DNA of 63,593 nt from a virus. Positions within the stretch are counted from its first letter, which is position 1. Each line of letters opens with the position of its first letter. This document shows, piece by piece, positions 1 to 8,443 of this stretch. The notes under the pieces were generated by a model. The model worked only from the letters and a program-made list of their open reading frames with translations. It did no database searches and had not been told where the DNA came from. Location: the IMG/VR virus record IMGVR_UViG_3300017917_001411, positions 1 to 63,593 of that record. The stretch is one strand, 5' to 3'. Position numbers and translations under genes: made by a program.

Positions 1-1266
1 ATCGTATTGTGTGTAAAATTGTTTGAAATCATTTAATAGCTTAGGCCGTTCAAACGCTTCACTGTGCGGAGTTTTTACTATGTCCAAATAATCAATTAAT
101 CGTTGTAAATGATTATATTCATGTTCGTGATATAATTTTGAACTTTGAATTCCTGCTAGGAAGTTGACCAATTGATTACGATAATATGTACGCAAATCAT
201 CGCTTAATACTAAAGGACTTTGGAAACTGGGGAACCGTAAAATATTTAGTGTAAAGCTCACACGTTCACGCCCGTAGAGCACTTTAAGATGCTCCAATGA
301 CTTTAACAGATCGGGTAGACTATCCAAGCACAGTGCGTTAATTGTACACATACAATGTAGCGCACGAATATCATCTGAGTCTAATATTTGTTGTACGTTA
401 CGCAACCATAAGTTATAATCTAACCCATCGCGGATATATTCTGCTTGGGCACGAGTGCTTTCCATGCTAGTGTATATGTCTACTTCTAATCCTTCTATAC
501 TAGCGAGCAAACGCTCAACGTCCACTTGCGGGCCTAAGTTTGAGTTAATAGCTAGTCTTGTCGTGGATTTCCCTTTGTTCTCTCGGAACCAATCCAAGAG
601 CCTCCAGGTTTCCCCCGACATAAGCGGCTCGCCACCTGTAATGCGGAGTTCTTGAAGCGTTTTATGTAAGTCTGATTCCCACCACTTGAAGAAAGCTCGG
701 GCGTACGGATTCTCTTCACCATAGCGGTATAGTTGAGCACTTCCATGCGAATGAGTGAAATGGTTACGGCCATCACTAACAAGAGCAGTGTAAGGGCCAT
801 TGCGATCGATATCTTTGACCCAGGTGCTTGAAAAGGCAGGGTTACAATAAGAACAAGCGAACTGACAAGTGCGATCGAAAGCGATTTCGAGTGTACGTAA
901 GTCCACATCTTGATCAACAGGTGTGTTATATGCTTCATTTAAGGCCTCTATAGGATAAATTTTACTCTTATACACACGGTCGCTAACGGCATCAACGCCC
1001 ATGTCTTCTATCTTCCAACAGTATTCACAACCAGCGGGGCGGTCGCCCTTTAACATTAACTCACGGTCATGTTTCTTTTGCGCTGTGTTGTGTAATAGTT
1101 TAGGATTCTTTTGTACTTCGTTTATATCTACTAAATGTGCCGGCGGGTGATGGCAACTGGTGGTCATACCTGAACCCAACCATATGGTAGCGTTGTACCA
1201 TTTGGCCGCACAAAAACTAGCTGACTTTGCGTCAAGTATTTGACGTTTAAATTCTAAATCATTCAT
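1..1266 (-). CDS. Radical SAM protein (copy A), C-terminus beyond window
   Basis: Open reading frame of 422 codons that runs off the left edge, so the C-terminus is missing. The radical SAM cluster motif CX3CX2C is seen as TCQFACSYCNP near residue 140, followed by the GGEP motif (RITGGEPLM) that contacts SAM. Upstream are further Cys motifs (SFCAAKW, TSCHHPP, GCEYCW) in the pattern of twitch-type radical SAM proteins, where extra cysteines bind an auxiliary cluster. It is a paralogue of the gene at 2367-3782, sharing the Cys layout, HHPP/YHPP and LHNT motifs. The ATG at 1266 overlaps the stop of the preceding gene by 8 bases, implying translational coupling. Expected role: radical chemistry on a peptide or sugar-linked substrate; the substrate is unknown. 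Confident for the fold, not for the reaction. Confidence 0.85.
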   Translation of the reverse strand, partial: MNDLEFKRQILDAKSASFCAAKWYNATIWLGSGMTTSCHHPPAHLVDINEVQKNPKLLHNTAQKKHDRELMLKGDRPAGCEYCWKIEDMGVDAVSDRVYKSKIYPIEALNEAYNTPVDQDVDLRTLEIAFDRTCQFACSYCNPAFSSTWVKDIDRNGPYTALVSDGRNHFTHSHGSAQLYRYGEENPYARAFFKWWESDLHKTLQELRITGGEPLMSGETWRLLDWFRENKGKSTTRLAINSNLGPQVDVERLLASIEGLEVDIYTSMESTRAQAEYIRDGLDYNLWLRNVQQILDSDDIRALHCMCTINALCLDSLPDLLKSLEHLKVLYGRERVSFTLNILRFPSFQSPLVLSDDLRTYYRNQLVNFLAGIQSSKLYHEHEYNHLQRLIDYLDIVKTPHSEAFERPKLLNDFKQFYTQYD

Positions 1267-2383
1267 TGATAAAATTACGGAAACGATCAGGAAATTCTCT
1301 ACGCACACGATATCTCATGTCCGCGAGATGTTGCTGATTGTATTTACATATAGTATAACACTGTCTAAGGAATTGAACAAGATCTTGTTGACACAATTCT
1401 TCTACTATGTCAACGATCCGTTCTATACGTTTTTGGTTGTCATCTATTAGGTCAAAGGACTCATCTATAACATGACTAAATGTGCAAAATCCTAAGTTTC
1501 TAAGATCTCGGTAAAAGCCTCGATTGGCTACTGCTATAAATGGGTGCCCCATGGCTATGGGTTTCCATATCTTTTCTGTTCTAAATGAATAAGGATATTC
1601 AAATACTGTTTCGGTTACTAGACTAAAGTAAGTGTCAATGTAAGGTTCGGCTTTGAGATATATTTCGCCCCATTCGTTATTAAACAAGTCAAACTTTACA
1701 TAAGTGTTGTTAGTAGTTGGATTGGCTGTAGAACTGTATCGATCAACTTCATAATATGGATCTAGTGTACGAGCAGGACGCACCATGGACATTAGGTCTT
1801 CACCATGGTGTTCTAACTTTATACTACGACGTAGTGCTGATATAGCATCCAAACTAGTCCATAGACTTTGGTCTAATAATCCGTTTAATCTAAAACGTTC
1901 CAGCAGATATTTTCTACTGGCTCGCATGCGTCCATTTAAAAATAAAAACTTATAAGGTTTAGTTTCCTTATTGTATATGTCGCCGATGCGTTTGGCCGTC
2001 TGCACGTTTAGCTCATAGTCATATAGCTTAGGAAGAAAACTATCATAGGCCAAACAACGATAGCTTGGATCCATAGCACCACCAGCAATAATACCAATCT
2101 TCTTTTGTTGTGCTAGATCATTTATACCAATGTGGCAGCAAGCGCCAATCATTGTTTCAGATCCCTCGTGTGGATTACTCAGTATAACTCGTATGACATT
2201 TTGTTCAATTAATGGACGTATGCGACCGACATGTTCAATAAACTGCTGGCGCCCTATTAGGTATATTCCCCCAGGAACAATATCGTGTTCGGCAAAGTTC
2301 CAGAACTCTGCATCCGCATGCGGCTTGAGTAGGTCATAAACTTCGCAAAAAGTATCTAGTACCAGCTTATGATTGTCTAGCAT
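1259..2383 (-). CDS. Glycosyltransferase-like protein (TEKIWKPI family)
   Basis: About 374 residues. I cannot assign a reaction, but the layout matches a family common in phages and giant viruses: a central FLFLNGRMRASRKYLLERF segment and a C-terminal half with VTETVFEYPYSF, TEKIWKPIAMGHPFIAV, NLGFCTF and DESFDLIDDNQKR. The TEK-I-KP-I segment resembles the donor-sugar site of GT10-type fucosyltransferases (known family feature; the link is inference). A diverged paralogue lies at 39326-40510. The ATG at 2383 is chosen over a GTG at 2392; both overlap the end of the upstream radical SAM gene. It sits between the two radical SAM genes and overlaps both, so all three are probably made together. 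No signal peptide or membrane segment is visible; cytoplasmic action is likely. Confidence 0.6.
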   Translation of the reverse strand: MLDNHKLVLDTFCEVYDLLKPHADAEFWNFAEHDIVPGGIYLIGRQQFIEHVGRIRPLIEQNVIRVILSNPHEGSETMIGACCHIGINDLAQQKKIGIIAGGAMDPSYRCLAYDSFLPKLYDYELNVQTAKRIGDIYNKETKPYKFLFLNGRMRASRKYLLERFRLNGLLDQSLWTSLDAISALRRSIKLEHHGEDLMSMVRPARTLDPYYEVDRYSSTANPTTNNTYVKFDLFNNEWGEIYLKAEPYIDTYFSLVTETVFEYPYSFRTEKIWKPIAMGHPFIAVANRGFYRDLRNLGFCTFSHVIDESFDLIDDNQKRIERIVDIVEELCQQDLVQFLRQCYTICKYNQQHLADMRYRVRREFPDRFRNFINE

Positions 2384-3782
2384 GATACTCACACTCCGAC
2401 CACCAAGCAGACATTTCTGGGAATGTTTTTAAGAAATCTGTGCCACGTCTACGATCGTGTTCATTAAAGAAACGATAAAAATCTGCCTTGTTTTTATTAA
2501 TATATTCTATAGGCAACTTTTGTCCGTCGCGCATCCAGGTGATGTCACGATCTAGTCTGGCTATTTCATAGTCCTTAAATCCTTTAAACCTCTTGTCTTC
2601 TGTTTCTGCTTGGCGTATCATCCATGCCCATAAGTGTTCCAAACGATCTGCGTATGCTTCGGGCAGTATTTGTAAACTCTGCCAAGTGGGTTGACGTAGC
2701 ACAGGCGTATCAAACCACACACGCTGATAAGTGTTTGAATACACCTTGCGTAATCCTAGTATGCCGGCAAATAAGTTTTCCAATGTAGGTACACTGAGAT
2801 TGTTCATAGTTACAATAAATGTAATTGAATTGCGTCCGGGTATGTCAGTTAGAAACTGATTTACACGATCCCAAAGTAAGTTAAAATCTAATCCGTGTCT
2901 AATGTATTCTGCGTGTGCGCCCCATGCATCTAAACTAACATATTGCATGAAGTGTTCAATTTTTTCACCCTCACAAAGTTGTTTGACATAAGCAAGATAT
3001 TTCTGCCAAGACTTTTCGTCTACACTAAAGTTTGATGTTACGTTTAAATGTAAATTGGGTTTTGGGTTGGCTAGTACATAATCAAATACTCTGTAGGTAT
3101 TCTTGTCTAACAGTGGTTCACCGCCAGTCATTCGGAAGTGCTCTAGTTCTGGATATAACGTGGGCCACCAAGCCCAAAACGCTTCTACGTATGGATTGTG
3201 CTCGCGTACAGGGATAGGCCGATTACGGCCAGAAAAATGGTTAGGATCGTTATGAGTAGTACTTGTAGGATATCCCCCGTGGCGCTCAACTTCTTCCGCC
3301 CAAGTGGAGCTAAACTGCGGTGAGCAATAGCTACAAGCAAGATTACAAACATGATTAAAATTAACTTCAACATAACTTGGAATAGCATCTTCGTCTCCTG
3401 TGCTATTTACGATCATTTCAAAGTCCTTGGCAGCCCATGGCTCGCCCGACCGATAATGTCTATCACTTAGTTTGTTGTTGTCTTCCATAGCCCAGCAGTA
3501 TCCGCACTCTTCTGGGCGTTCGTGACGGAGCATGATTTTACGTTGTTCTTTCTTATGTGGTGTGTTGTGTAGTGCGCTTGGGTTGTCTGCTAGTAAACTT
3601 GCGTCTATAGCGTGTAGCGGTGGGTGATAACAACTGTTAGTCAATCCAGTAGTTAAGTGTAAACTAACTTGTTTCCATTTGGCCAAACAAAGTCCACGCC
3701 CAAGTTTTGTCTGCATGTCCTCAGCCGATGTAAGGAACTTGCTTTTAAATTCTGCAGATACTTCATCACCTTTGTTTTGCAT
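2367..3782 (-). CDS. Radical SAM protein (copy B)
   Basis: Complete, 471 residues. The cluster motif CX3CX2C appears as VCNLACSYCSP near residue 150 and the SAM-contact motif as RMTGGEPLLD near residue 220. N-terminal cysteines occur as LCLAKW, NSCYHPPLH and ECGYCWAMED, as in twitch-type radical SAM proteins that carry an auxiliary iron-sulfur cluster. It is a paralogue of copy A and lies two genes upstream of it in transcription order. The start overlaps the end of the SGNH-like gene by 17 bases; the next in-frame ATG is well inside the conserved region, so this start is preferred. Substrate unknown. Neighbouring sugar-active genes make modification of a glycan or of a glycosylated structure plausible, which is inference from context. 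Confidence 0.88.
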   Translation of the reverse strand: MQNKGDEVSAEFKSKFLTSAEDMQTKLGRGLCLAKWKQVSLHLTTGLTNSCYHPPLHAIDASLLADNPSALHNTPHKKEQRKIMLRHERPEECGYCWAMEDNNKLSDRHYRSGEPWAAKDFEMIVNSTGDEDAIPSYVEVNFNHVCNLACSYCSPQFSSTWAEEVERHGGYPTSTTHNDPNHFSGRNRPIPVREHNPYVEAFWAWWPTLYPELEHFRMTGGEPLLDKNTYRVFDYVLANPKPNLHLNVTSNFSVDEKSWQKYLAYVKQLCEGEKIEHFMQYVSLDAWGAHAEYIRHGLDFNLLWDRVNQFLTDIPGRNSITFIVTMNNLSVPTLENLFAGILGLRKVYSNTYQRVWFDTPVLRQPTWQSLQILPEAYADRLEHLWAWMIRQAETEDKRFKGFKDYEIARLDRDITWMRDGQKLPIEYINKNKADFYRFFNEHDRRRGTDFLKTFPEMSAWWSECEYHARQS

Positions 3783-4338
3783 TGTAATTTTGTAATTGAT
3801 CGTATAATTTAATCACGCCATTTTCATTTAGATGACCGTCTGATAATCTATCGCTTGGCATAATATATGGATAAAACAATTCAGTTTTAGTATTTCTTGT
3901 TTGCCACGAAAATGGTATTACTGTTTTTCCTTGGCTTATTAAAAAGGTCACAAGACTGTCAATTAACATATCACTAAGATTATCACAAAACGGTCTTTCA
4001 AATACTGTGTAAAAATATTTGTGTAATTCAGTGTGTGTATCATCGAGATCTTTGGTCGAAAGGTCTAATCCAAGTCCGTGGAATCCAGCAAAAAAATCTA
4101 AATTATCATTATGATATTTGATGCCAAATCTTTCTGCAAATGTAAAACCTAATACAAATACATCATGATTTTGATATTGTTCATATGTGTCAGTGGCTAT
4201 TAACAAATTGCTTTTTCTTGGACGAGAATGATCGGTTACTTGATATCCACCACGATGTTCAAACAAGTGCCCAAGGCTTTTATCTCGATCCAGTCCTTGT
4301 CCATATGTCAAGCTACACCCATCAAGGTATAATTTCAT
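3766..4338 (-). CDS. SGNH hydrolase-like protein
   Basis: 190 residues. The N-terminus LYLDGCSLTYGQG fits block I of SGNH/GDSL esterases, with the nucleophile Ser in G-x-S-x-T-x-G, and the C-terminus SDGHLNENG fits block V (D-x-x-H), supplying catalytic Asp and His. The middle blocks are not clear by eye. The start is placed at the ATG at 4338, which overlaps the upstream TAA by one base (TAATG); an in-frame GTG at 4344 is less likely. Such enzymes remove or transfer acyl groups, often acetyl groups on polysaccharides. In an operon with glycosyltransferase-like genes this suggests trimming of a surface glycan (inference). Confidence 0.65.
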   Translation of the reverse strand: MKLYLDGCSLTYGQGLDRDKSLGHLFEHRGGYQVTDHSRPRKSNLLIATDTYEQYQNHDVFVLGFTFAERFGIKYHNDNLDFFAGFHGLGLDLSTKDLDDTHTELHKYFYTVFERPFCDNLSDMLIDSLVTFLISQGKTVIPFSWQTRNTKTELFYPYIMPSDRLSDGHLNENGVIKLYDQLQNYNAKQR

Positions 4339-5264
4339 TACCACCCTTCTTGACTCCTAATAACGTCAATCTCTCTTGTCATAACACCGAGATTATGCCA
4401 ATTACTGCGATAATGTTGTTTAAAGAACTTGCTTTCCGGGTCATTCATCATTGTAATAGGTAAGTCTAGCTGATCAACTAAATCTTCTGCTACACGTCCG
4501 GCAATAATCTCTGGATTATGTCCATCGATAGTAGCGTACAAATCTTTAAGAGCATTAAAGTCTTGAACTAGCTTGTAGTCCCATTCAGTTAGCATGGTCA
4601 TATATGTGCCCATACGTGCACCAGTAATAGCCCAGATACCATGTTCTACGTCGCGCCCAACATTATGCCATATAGTTAAGTGATCTAAATTACGTTGATG
4701 TACACGATCTTTAAATTCTGCGAGACTAGGTTTAGCACCTTTGTTTAAACACATTTTAACGCCTTCGCGGAATCCTGCTCGCCAAGCGTGGAACTCACTT
4801 TGATTAGGATATGTTGTTGAGTAGCAGTCATGCATGGCCCAGTAGTTAGGATAAAAACAAAATTCTACATCATTTTCTACTGCACCATCACTAGCTTCGT
4901 GAGTACGCATGTTACGCACAAATTCACGTGTCCAACTGCTAAGTCCGCCGTTGCCGTACATCAATCCGTTGATATGATTCTTTGCTCGCCAACGATACAC
5001 AGCACCTTCCCACGCTTCGTCTGGGAATTCTAGCGTTAAGTTAAAAAATTTCTCGTTAGGTAAGTTATCGCCGTCAATAAGAATAAAGCGTTCAGTAGTA
5101 CTGGCTTCGGCGGCCGCTTTGTGTGCGGCATCCGATCCTTTGACTCCATCTACACGTGTGGCCCATGGAATCATGTTCTTAATCTTAACCCAGAATTCTT
5201 CCTTCTGTGGTTCATCATAACTTAGGTAAATGCAATCTAAGTCAGCTATGTCAATCGATTTCAT
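4338..5264 (-). CDS. Putative GT-A type glycosyltransferase
   Basis: 308 residues. The N-terminal third has a nucleotide-sugar-transferase look: LDCIYLSYDEP opens a beta strand and RFILIDGDNLP gives a D-x-D-like metal-binding motif near residue 80, followed by the conserved-looking GLMYGNGGLSSW. The second half (WRAGFREGVKMCL, IWHNVGRDVEHGIW) has no motif I can name. It overlaps its neighbours on both sides (one base with the SGNH-like gene, 14 bases with the small gene upstream), consistent with one translational unit. Function is inferred only from the DGD motif and context; donor and acceptor are unknown. Confidence 0.55.
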   Translation of the reverse strand: MKSIDIADLDCIYLSYDEPQKEEFWVKIKNMIPWATRVDGVKGSDAAHKAAAEASTTERFILIDGDNLPNEKFFNLTLEFPDEAWEGAVYRWRAKNHINGLMYGNGGLSSWTREFVRNMRTHEASDGAVENDVEFCFYPNYWAMHDCYSTTYPNQSEFHAWRAGFREGVKMCLNKGAKPSLAEFKDRVHQRNLDHLTIWHNVGRDVEHGIWAITGARMGTYMTMLTEWDYKLVQDFNALKDLYATIDGHNPEIIAGRVAEDLVDQLDLPITMMNDPESKFFKQHYRSNWHNLGVMTREIDVIRSQEGW

Positions 5265-5595
5265 TAGTTTTTACACTCCATTTGGTATGAGGCTTTGTTT
5301 GATTAACTACTATACAAACATCGTGTGGATCGCAACAAGTACCTTGTTCACTAGGTTTGAGTTTCTTTATTGTAATCTTGGGAACTATTTCTACAATCTT
5401 TTCATTGATTACACGAACATTGGGTAAACTTTTTGCGTATGTTGCTTGATCTATCTCTATATACTTACCGGGTAGATCCTCCATGGTATAACATATTGGT
5501 GTGCCATCATCGTTGTAGTATAATCTATAGAATATAGGTTTAGATTTAGGCATGTCATGTAGTATACTCCAAAATTCTTCGTGTGTCATTGACAT
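5251..5595 (-). CDS. Small conserved-looking protein, function unknown
   Basis: 114 residues, no recognised domain. Visible features: FYRLYYNDDGTPICYTMEDL near the start, a VEIVPKITIKKL strand-like stretch, and CCDPHDVCIVV near the C-terminus with three Cys and one His that could bind metal. The start is decided by a Shine-Dalgarno AAGGA at 5606-5602, six bases before the ATG at 5595. A TTG at 5601 and an ATG at 5589 are alternatives; the latter would overlap the upstream stop as ATGA. It is embedded in the sugar-active operon, so an accessory role there is possible but not shown. Confidence 0.6.
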   Translation of the reverse strand: MSMTHEEFWSILHDMPKSKPIFYRLYYNDDGTPICYTMEDLPGKYIEIDQATYAKSLPNVRVINEKIVEIVPKITIKKLKPSEQGTCCDPHDVCIVVNQTKPHTKWSVKTNEID

Positions 5596-6317
5596 AACCA
5601 ATCCTTTATATGATAGTGTACCAATCCATGTTGTGCTACAGTTTGTATGCGTAGTCCCGAATCAGTAAATTCCCAAACCAATTCTTGTGTCCAGTTTTCA
5701 GTTGTTGTATCAATTATCCTACGCTTCATGTGTACAATCTGTGGACCAAAGCCTTGAGGCAAAGTCACACGTTCCACGCCCATGATTTCAGCGGCCATGG
5801 CGTACACCACGTCTGTACTTGGGTTGTCTTCTGGAAATTTAATCAGCCGCTTGTAATCTTCCCAATGCTGGAAGATGTTTTTAACTGTATCAAAAAACTC
5901 TTTTGCTGTTGTGCTTAACCGCCAGTAAGTAATAGCATTATACACATCACTAAAACTATTAGCATCAAAGATTTTTCGATAAAATCTACTTGTGGACTCT
6001 TCATCATAAAAATTTCTACAGCCTTGACTTATAACTACATCACGGTGTTCAAATAACGTCCACCAATGATCTATAGGACCTGCGGCAATCATGTCTGCTT
6101 CTAGTTTGATTGTTTGTCTATAAGGGCTAACTTCAAACATTTGCCAATCGTTGGCCCAGCCACCCTGGTTACCGTGCGGCAACATATCTTCTGTAACAAT
6201 AGTTATATTAACATCAGGGTGGTGGCATAAAATGCTGTCTCTCAAGCGTTCAGCACAAGACACATAGACGTCACCTATGGCTGGAATTAAGTATCCACGT
6301 TCATGCGTTACTGGCAA
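5586..6317 (-). CDS. Putative glycosyltransferase, GT8-like (copy a)
   Basis: 243 residues. Resembles glycogenin/GT8-type enzymes: an N-terminal GYLIPAIGDVYVSCAERL strand-helix unit, then SPYRQTIKLEADMIAAGPID, where EAD replaces the usual D-x-D near residue 75. The adjacent upstream gene has the matching segment SPWDRTLVLDADYVVAS, so the two look like paralogues, with this one altered at the first metal ligand. The start is a TTG at 6317: GGAG at 6327-6324 lies six bases upstream and no in-frame ATG exists nearby. It overlaps the end of the preceding gene by 17 bases. The changed metal motif may mean altered donor use or loss of activity. Confidence 0.6.
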   Translation of the reverse strand: MPVTHERGYLIPAIGDVYVSCAERLRDSILCHHPDVNITIVTEDMLPHGNQGGWANDWQMFEVSPYRQTIKLEADMIAAGPIDHWWTLFEHRDVVISQGCRNFYDEESTSRFYRKIFDANSFSDVYNAITYWRLSTTAKEFFDTVKNIFQHWEDYKRLIKFPEDNPSTDVVYAMAAEIMGVERVTLPQGFGPQIVHMKRRIIDTTTENWTQELVWEFTDSGLRIQTVAQHGLVHYHIKDWLCQ

Positions 6318-7059
6318 CTATGTCTCCTAGGTGTTTCTTGCCCATAGCATGGAAGTCTTGTCCAGTTAGTTTGATCCAACGTGGTCTCCCATCGTGTGCT
6401 TGATAATCTATTCTATAACTGTCTTGGTCTAACTGTGAGAGTTTATGACCTGGGATTAAACTTGCCAATGGCCATGGAATAGTTGGATAATCTAACACAT
6501 GTCCGTTGACAACATTCAATGCGATACTCAGTGCATGATCATTACGATAAGTGTGTCGATTGTTATGATACAGTGCGCGATAATGATCCCAGTTGTCTCT
6601 AACCATGCTCATAGTATCAAATATTAATTCAGCAGTCTTGCTTCTACGGAACATCATCACAGTGGCCCATGCCATGGGCATGTTGTACTGTCCAAAGTGA
6701 TTAAGATCATTGAAATCTTGTAGTCCTGTAATATCGTATGCTGTTTGATGTGCTAAAAAATCTTTGTTGGCTTCGAGCAACACTTTTAATTGATCACTTG
6801 CTACAACATAATCAGCATCGAGCACAAGTGTACGATCCCATGGACTTAGTTCATATGCGTTAGTTCTTGTTTCATTATGCCAAGTTACATTATTATCATA
6901 GTCACTGAAGTAACGACTGTTTGTTCCTTTAGGTGTACCTGTGACAATATGTGTAGGAATACCTAGGTGGCGTTCAATATTCTTTGCTGACCACTGGGCC
7001 ATGGCCAAGTAATCGGTTACTTCGTTATTATAGGCAAAGATAAGTGCGCCAGTAGTCAT
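6301..7059 (-). CDS. Putative glycosyltransferase, GT8-like (copy b)
   Basis: 252 residues. The segment RTLVLDADYVVASDQL carries a D-x-D motif (DAD) near residue 75 as in GT8-type nucleotide-sugar transferases, and the N-terminus TGALIFAYNNEVTDYLAMA fits the first Rossmann strand and helix. C-terminal HAMGKKHLGD may hold further ligands. The ATG at 7059 overlaps the upstream stop as ATGA, the usual coupled arrangement, so it is preferred to in-frame starts at 7128 and 7095, which would run deep into the preceding gene. Donor and acceptor unknown. Paired with the diverged copy just downstream. Confidence 0.65.
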   Translation of the reverse strand: MTTGALIFAYNNEVTDYLAMAQWSAKNIERHLGIPTHIVTGTPKGTNSRYFSDYDNNVTWHNETRTNAYELSPWDRTLVLDADYVVASDQLKVLLEANKDFLAHQTAYDITGLQDFNDLNHFGQYNMPMAWATVMMFRRSKTAELIFDTMSMVRDNWDHYRALYHNNRHTYRNDHALSIALNVVNGHVLDYPTIPWPLASLIPGHKLSQLDQDSYRIDYQAHDGRPRWIKLTGQDFHAMGKKHLGDIVASNA

Positions 7060-7361
7060 CTGTTCTTGGATAGTTGCTCGTATTCTACTAACCATGCATT
7101 CATTTGTTCTTGCCAACGACGATGACATTCAGTATACAGTTCTTCTGGGTTGACCTTTACTGGATTATCATACAAGTCTAATAACACAACGTCTGGATCC
7201 TTACACGCAAGTAATATGTTTAATAATTCTGGTCCGGCCTTCCACATACCACCTGCGTGAGCAAATAGCATTTTGGCTTGATATTTTTCTTTGAGCAGGC
7301 GTTTGGCCGCGGCATGCTCAAAACGAGCACGACTCTGCTTAATTAAATCGTCAGTATTCAT
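7056..7361 (-). CDS. Small conserved phage protein, function unknown
   Basis: 101 residues. The segment KMLFAHAGGMWKAGPELLN followed by VLLDLYDNPVKVNPEEL and a C-terminal WQEQMNAWLVEYEQL helix matches, from memory, a small protein of unknown role in many T4-like phages. It is the first gene of the accessory operon and ends ATGA-coupled to the next gene. A sigma70-like promoter lies directly in front, with the -10 box only six bases before the ATG, so the mRNA may start at or near the start codon. Confidence 0.7.
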   Translation of the reverse strand: MNTDDLIKQSRARFEHAAAKRLLKEKYQAKMLFAHAGGMWKAGPELLNILLACKDPDVVLLDLYDNPVKVNPEELYTECHRRWQEQMNAWLVEYEQLSKNR

Positions 7362-7367
7362 GAGTAA

Positions 7368-7396
7368 ATTATACAGGAAATAAGGACAAAAGTAAA
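7368..7396 (-). promoter_or_regulatory. Sigma70-like promoter of accessory operon
   Basis: On the minus strand TTTACT (7396-7391) and a perfect TATAAT (7373-7368) are separated by 17 bases. The -35 box overlaps the tail of the upstream terminator. The predicted start point falls at or next to the ATG at 7361, implying a leaderless transcript. Confidence 0.55.
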
Positions 7397-7413
7397 GGGT
7401 CCGAAGACCCTTT
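7394..7413 (-). terminator. UUCG-loop terminator of baseplate operon
   Basis: Eight-base stem AAAGGGTC/GACCCTTT closing, on the minus strand, a TTCG tetraloop and followed by ACTTTTGT. It lies just past the stop of the 7432-8430 gene and would end transcription of the minus-strand structural operon. Confidence 0.75.
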
Positions 7414-7431
7414 GGTTAACCTAACTAGCTA

Positions 7432-8430
7432 TTAAGCTACCGAAGCTGCCACAGTCGGAGTACCCCAACTGTTGGTCAAATAGGTTGTTGCTGGTGGAAC
7501 AAATCGGCATAATACCGCTGGAGCTGTACCAAATGATGTATATGGGCTGGCTGTGTCTGTACCACCTGAAATATTACATGTAGTTCCTGCCACACTAACC
7601 GCCGGCTGATACCAAGTAGTTACAAGTGTTAATGCTGTAGATCCAGCATTTACTGCGGCAGTAACACGAATATATTCGCCAGTATATGGAGATACTGAGC
7701 TGTTCAACTGCCACATTGTTGTTGCGGCGGCTCCTGGAGTTAAACTATACCAACCAGTTGTGGTTAAGTTTGGACTTGGTGTACCAGAACCACCAACACG
7801 TGTAAATCCTGTATAACTTGTACCGGCAATGGTTTGTGCGGCACCGTTAACACGACCACTTAGATACAACGCACCAACTGTTCCAACAAATGTATTCCAG
7901 TCAGCATCAATGTCTGTACCTGTTGAACTCTTGTTCATATCCAACCGAACTAAACCGCCTGCATTCCAGAAATAACGTGCTTGGTCGGCACTTGGAAAAG
8001 TTACTGTATGAGTCCAGGTGATTGTCCAGGTTGATTGACCAGATCCTGTGGCAGTTGTTTTAGCTGTTGAACCAGTCCAAGTAGAACTTGTTGTACCACT
8101 TGCGGCAGCATTACCGCGATTAGTTGTTAAGCTGGTGATATCAGTAGCAACGTTGGCTAAAATACTAATTGTGTTACCTGTTACTGGAGCCGTTCTTGAT
8201 GTTAGTGTAGTATTTGTTTGACTGCCCATACTAGATAGTGTATTAACTAAACTAGCCCATTGTGTAGCGGTTACTGTGCCACCTGCTGATACTTGTCCGA
8301 TAGGAGTTTGACCCCAACCTTTATCTCCGGTTCCAGTCCCCCAAACGTCATTTACATTTGATCCAGAAGTAGTTGCTACAAATCCGTTGTAGTCTGTTGC
8401 CTGAATTAATCCACCAACTGAATATGTCAT
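7432..8430 (-). CDS. Virion structural protein (baseplate or fibre associated)
   Basis: 332 residues, rich in Thr, Gly, Ser and Ala. The N-terminus has a pattern I know from structural proteins of T4-like aquatic phages: LIQATDYNGFV, then WGTGTGDKGWGQ, then VTATQWASLVNTL. The rest is beta-rich (TWTITWTHTVTFPSADQARYF) without a nameable domain. Last gene of the minus-strand structural operon, immediately before the terminator. A TAAATA box and AGGAA Shine-Dalgarno precede the ATG. Probable tail-fibre or baseplate decoration; the exact position in the virion is not shown. Confidence 0.7.
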   Translation of the reverse strand: MTYSVGGLIQATDYNGFVATTSGSNVNDVWGTGTGDKGWGQTPIGQVSAGGTVTATQWASLVNTLSSMGSQTNTTLTSRTAPVTGNTISILANVATDITSLTTNRGNAAASGTTSSTWTGSTAKTTATGSGQSTWTITWTHTVTFPSADQARYFWNAGGLVRLDMNKSSTGTDIDADWNTFVGTVGALYLSGRVNGAAQTIAGTSYTGFTRVGGSGTPSPNLTTTGWYSLTPGAAATTMWQLNSSVSPYTGEYIRVTAAVNAGSTALTLVTTWYQPAVSVAGTTCNISGGTDTASPYTSFGTAPAVLCRFVPPATTYLTNSWGTPTVAASVA

Positions 8431-8443
8431 TTTTATTTCCTAA

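Noticed and set aside
552-938. 128-codon minus-strand ORF with hydrophobic stretch
   Set aside because: Lies within, and out of frame with, the radical SAM gene on the same strand, which contains all conserved motifs.
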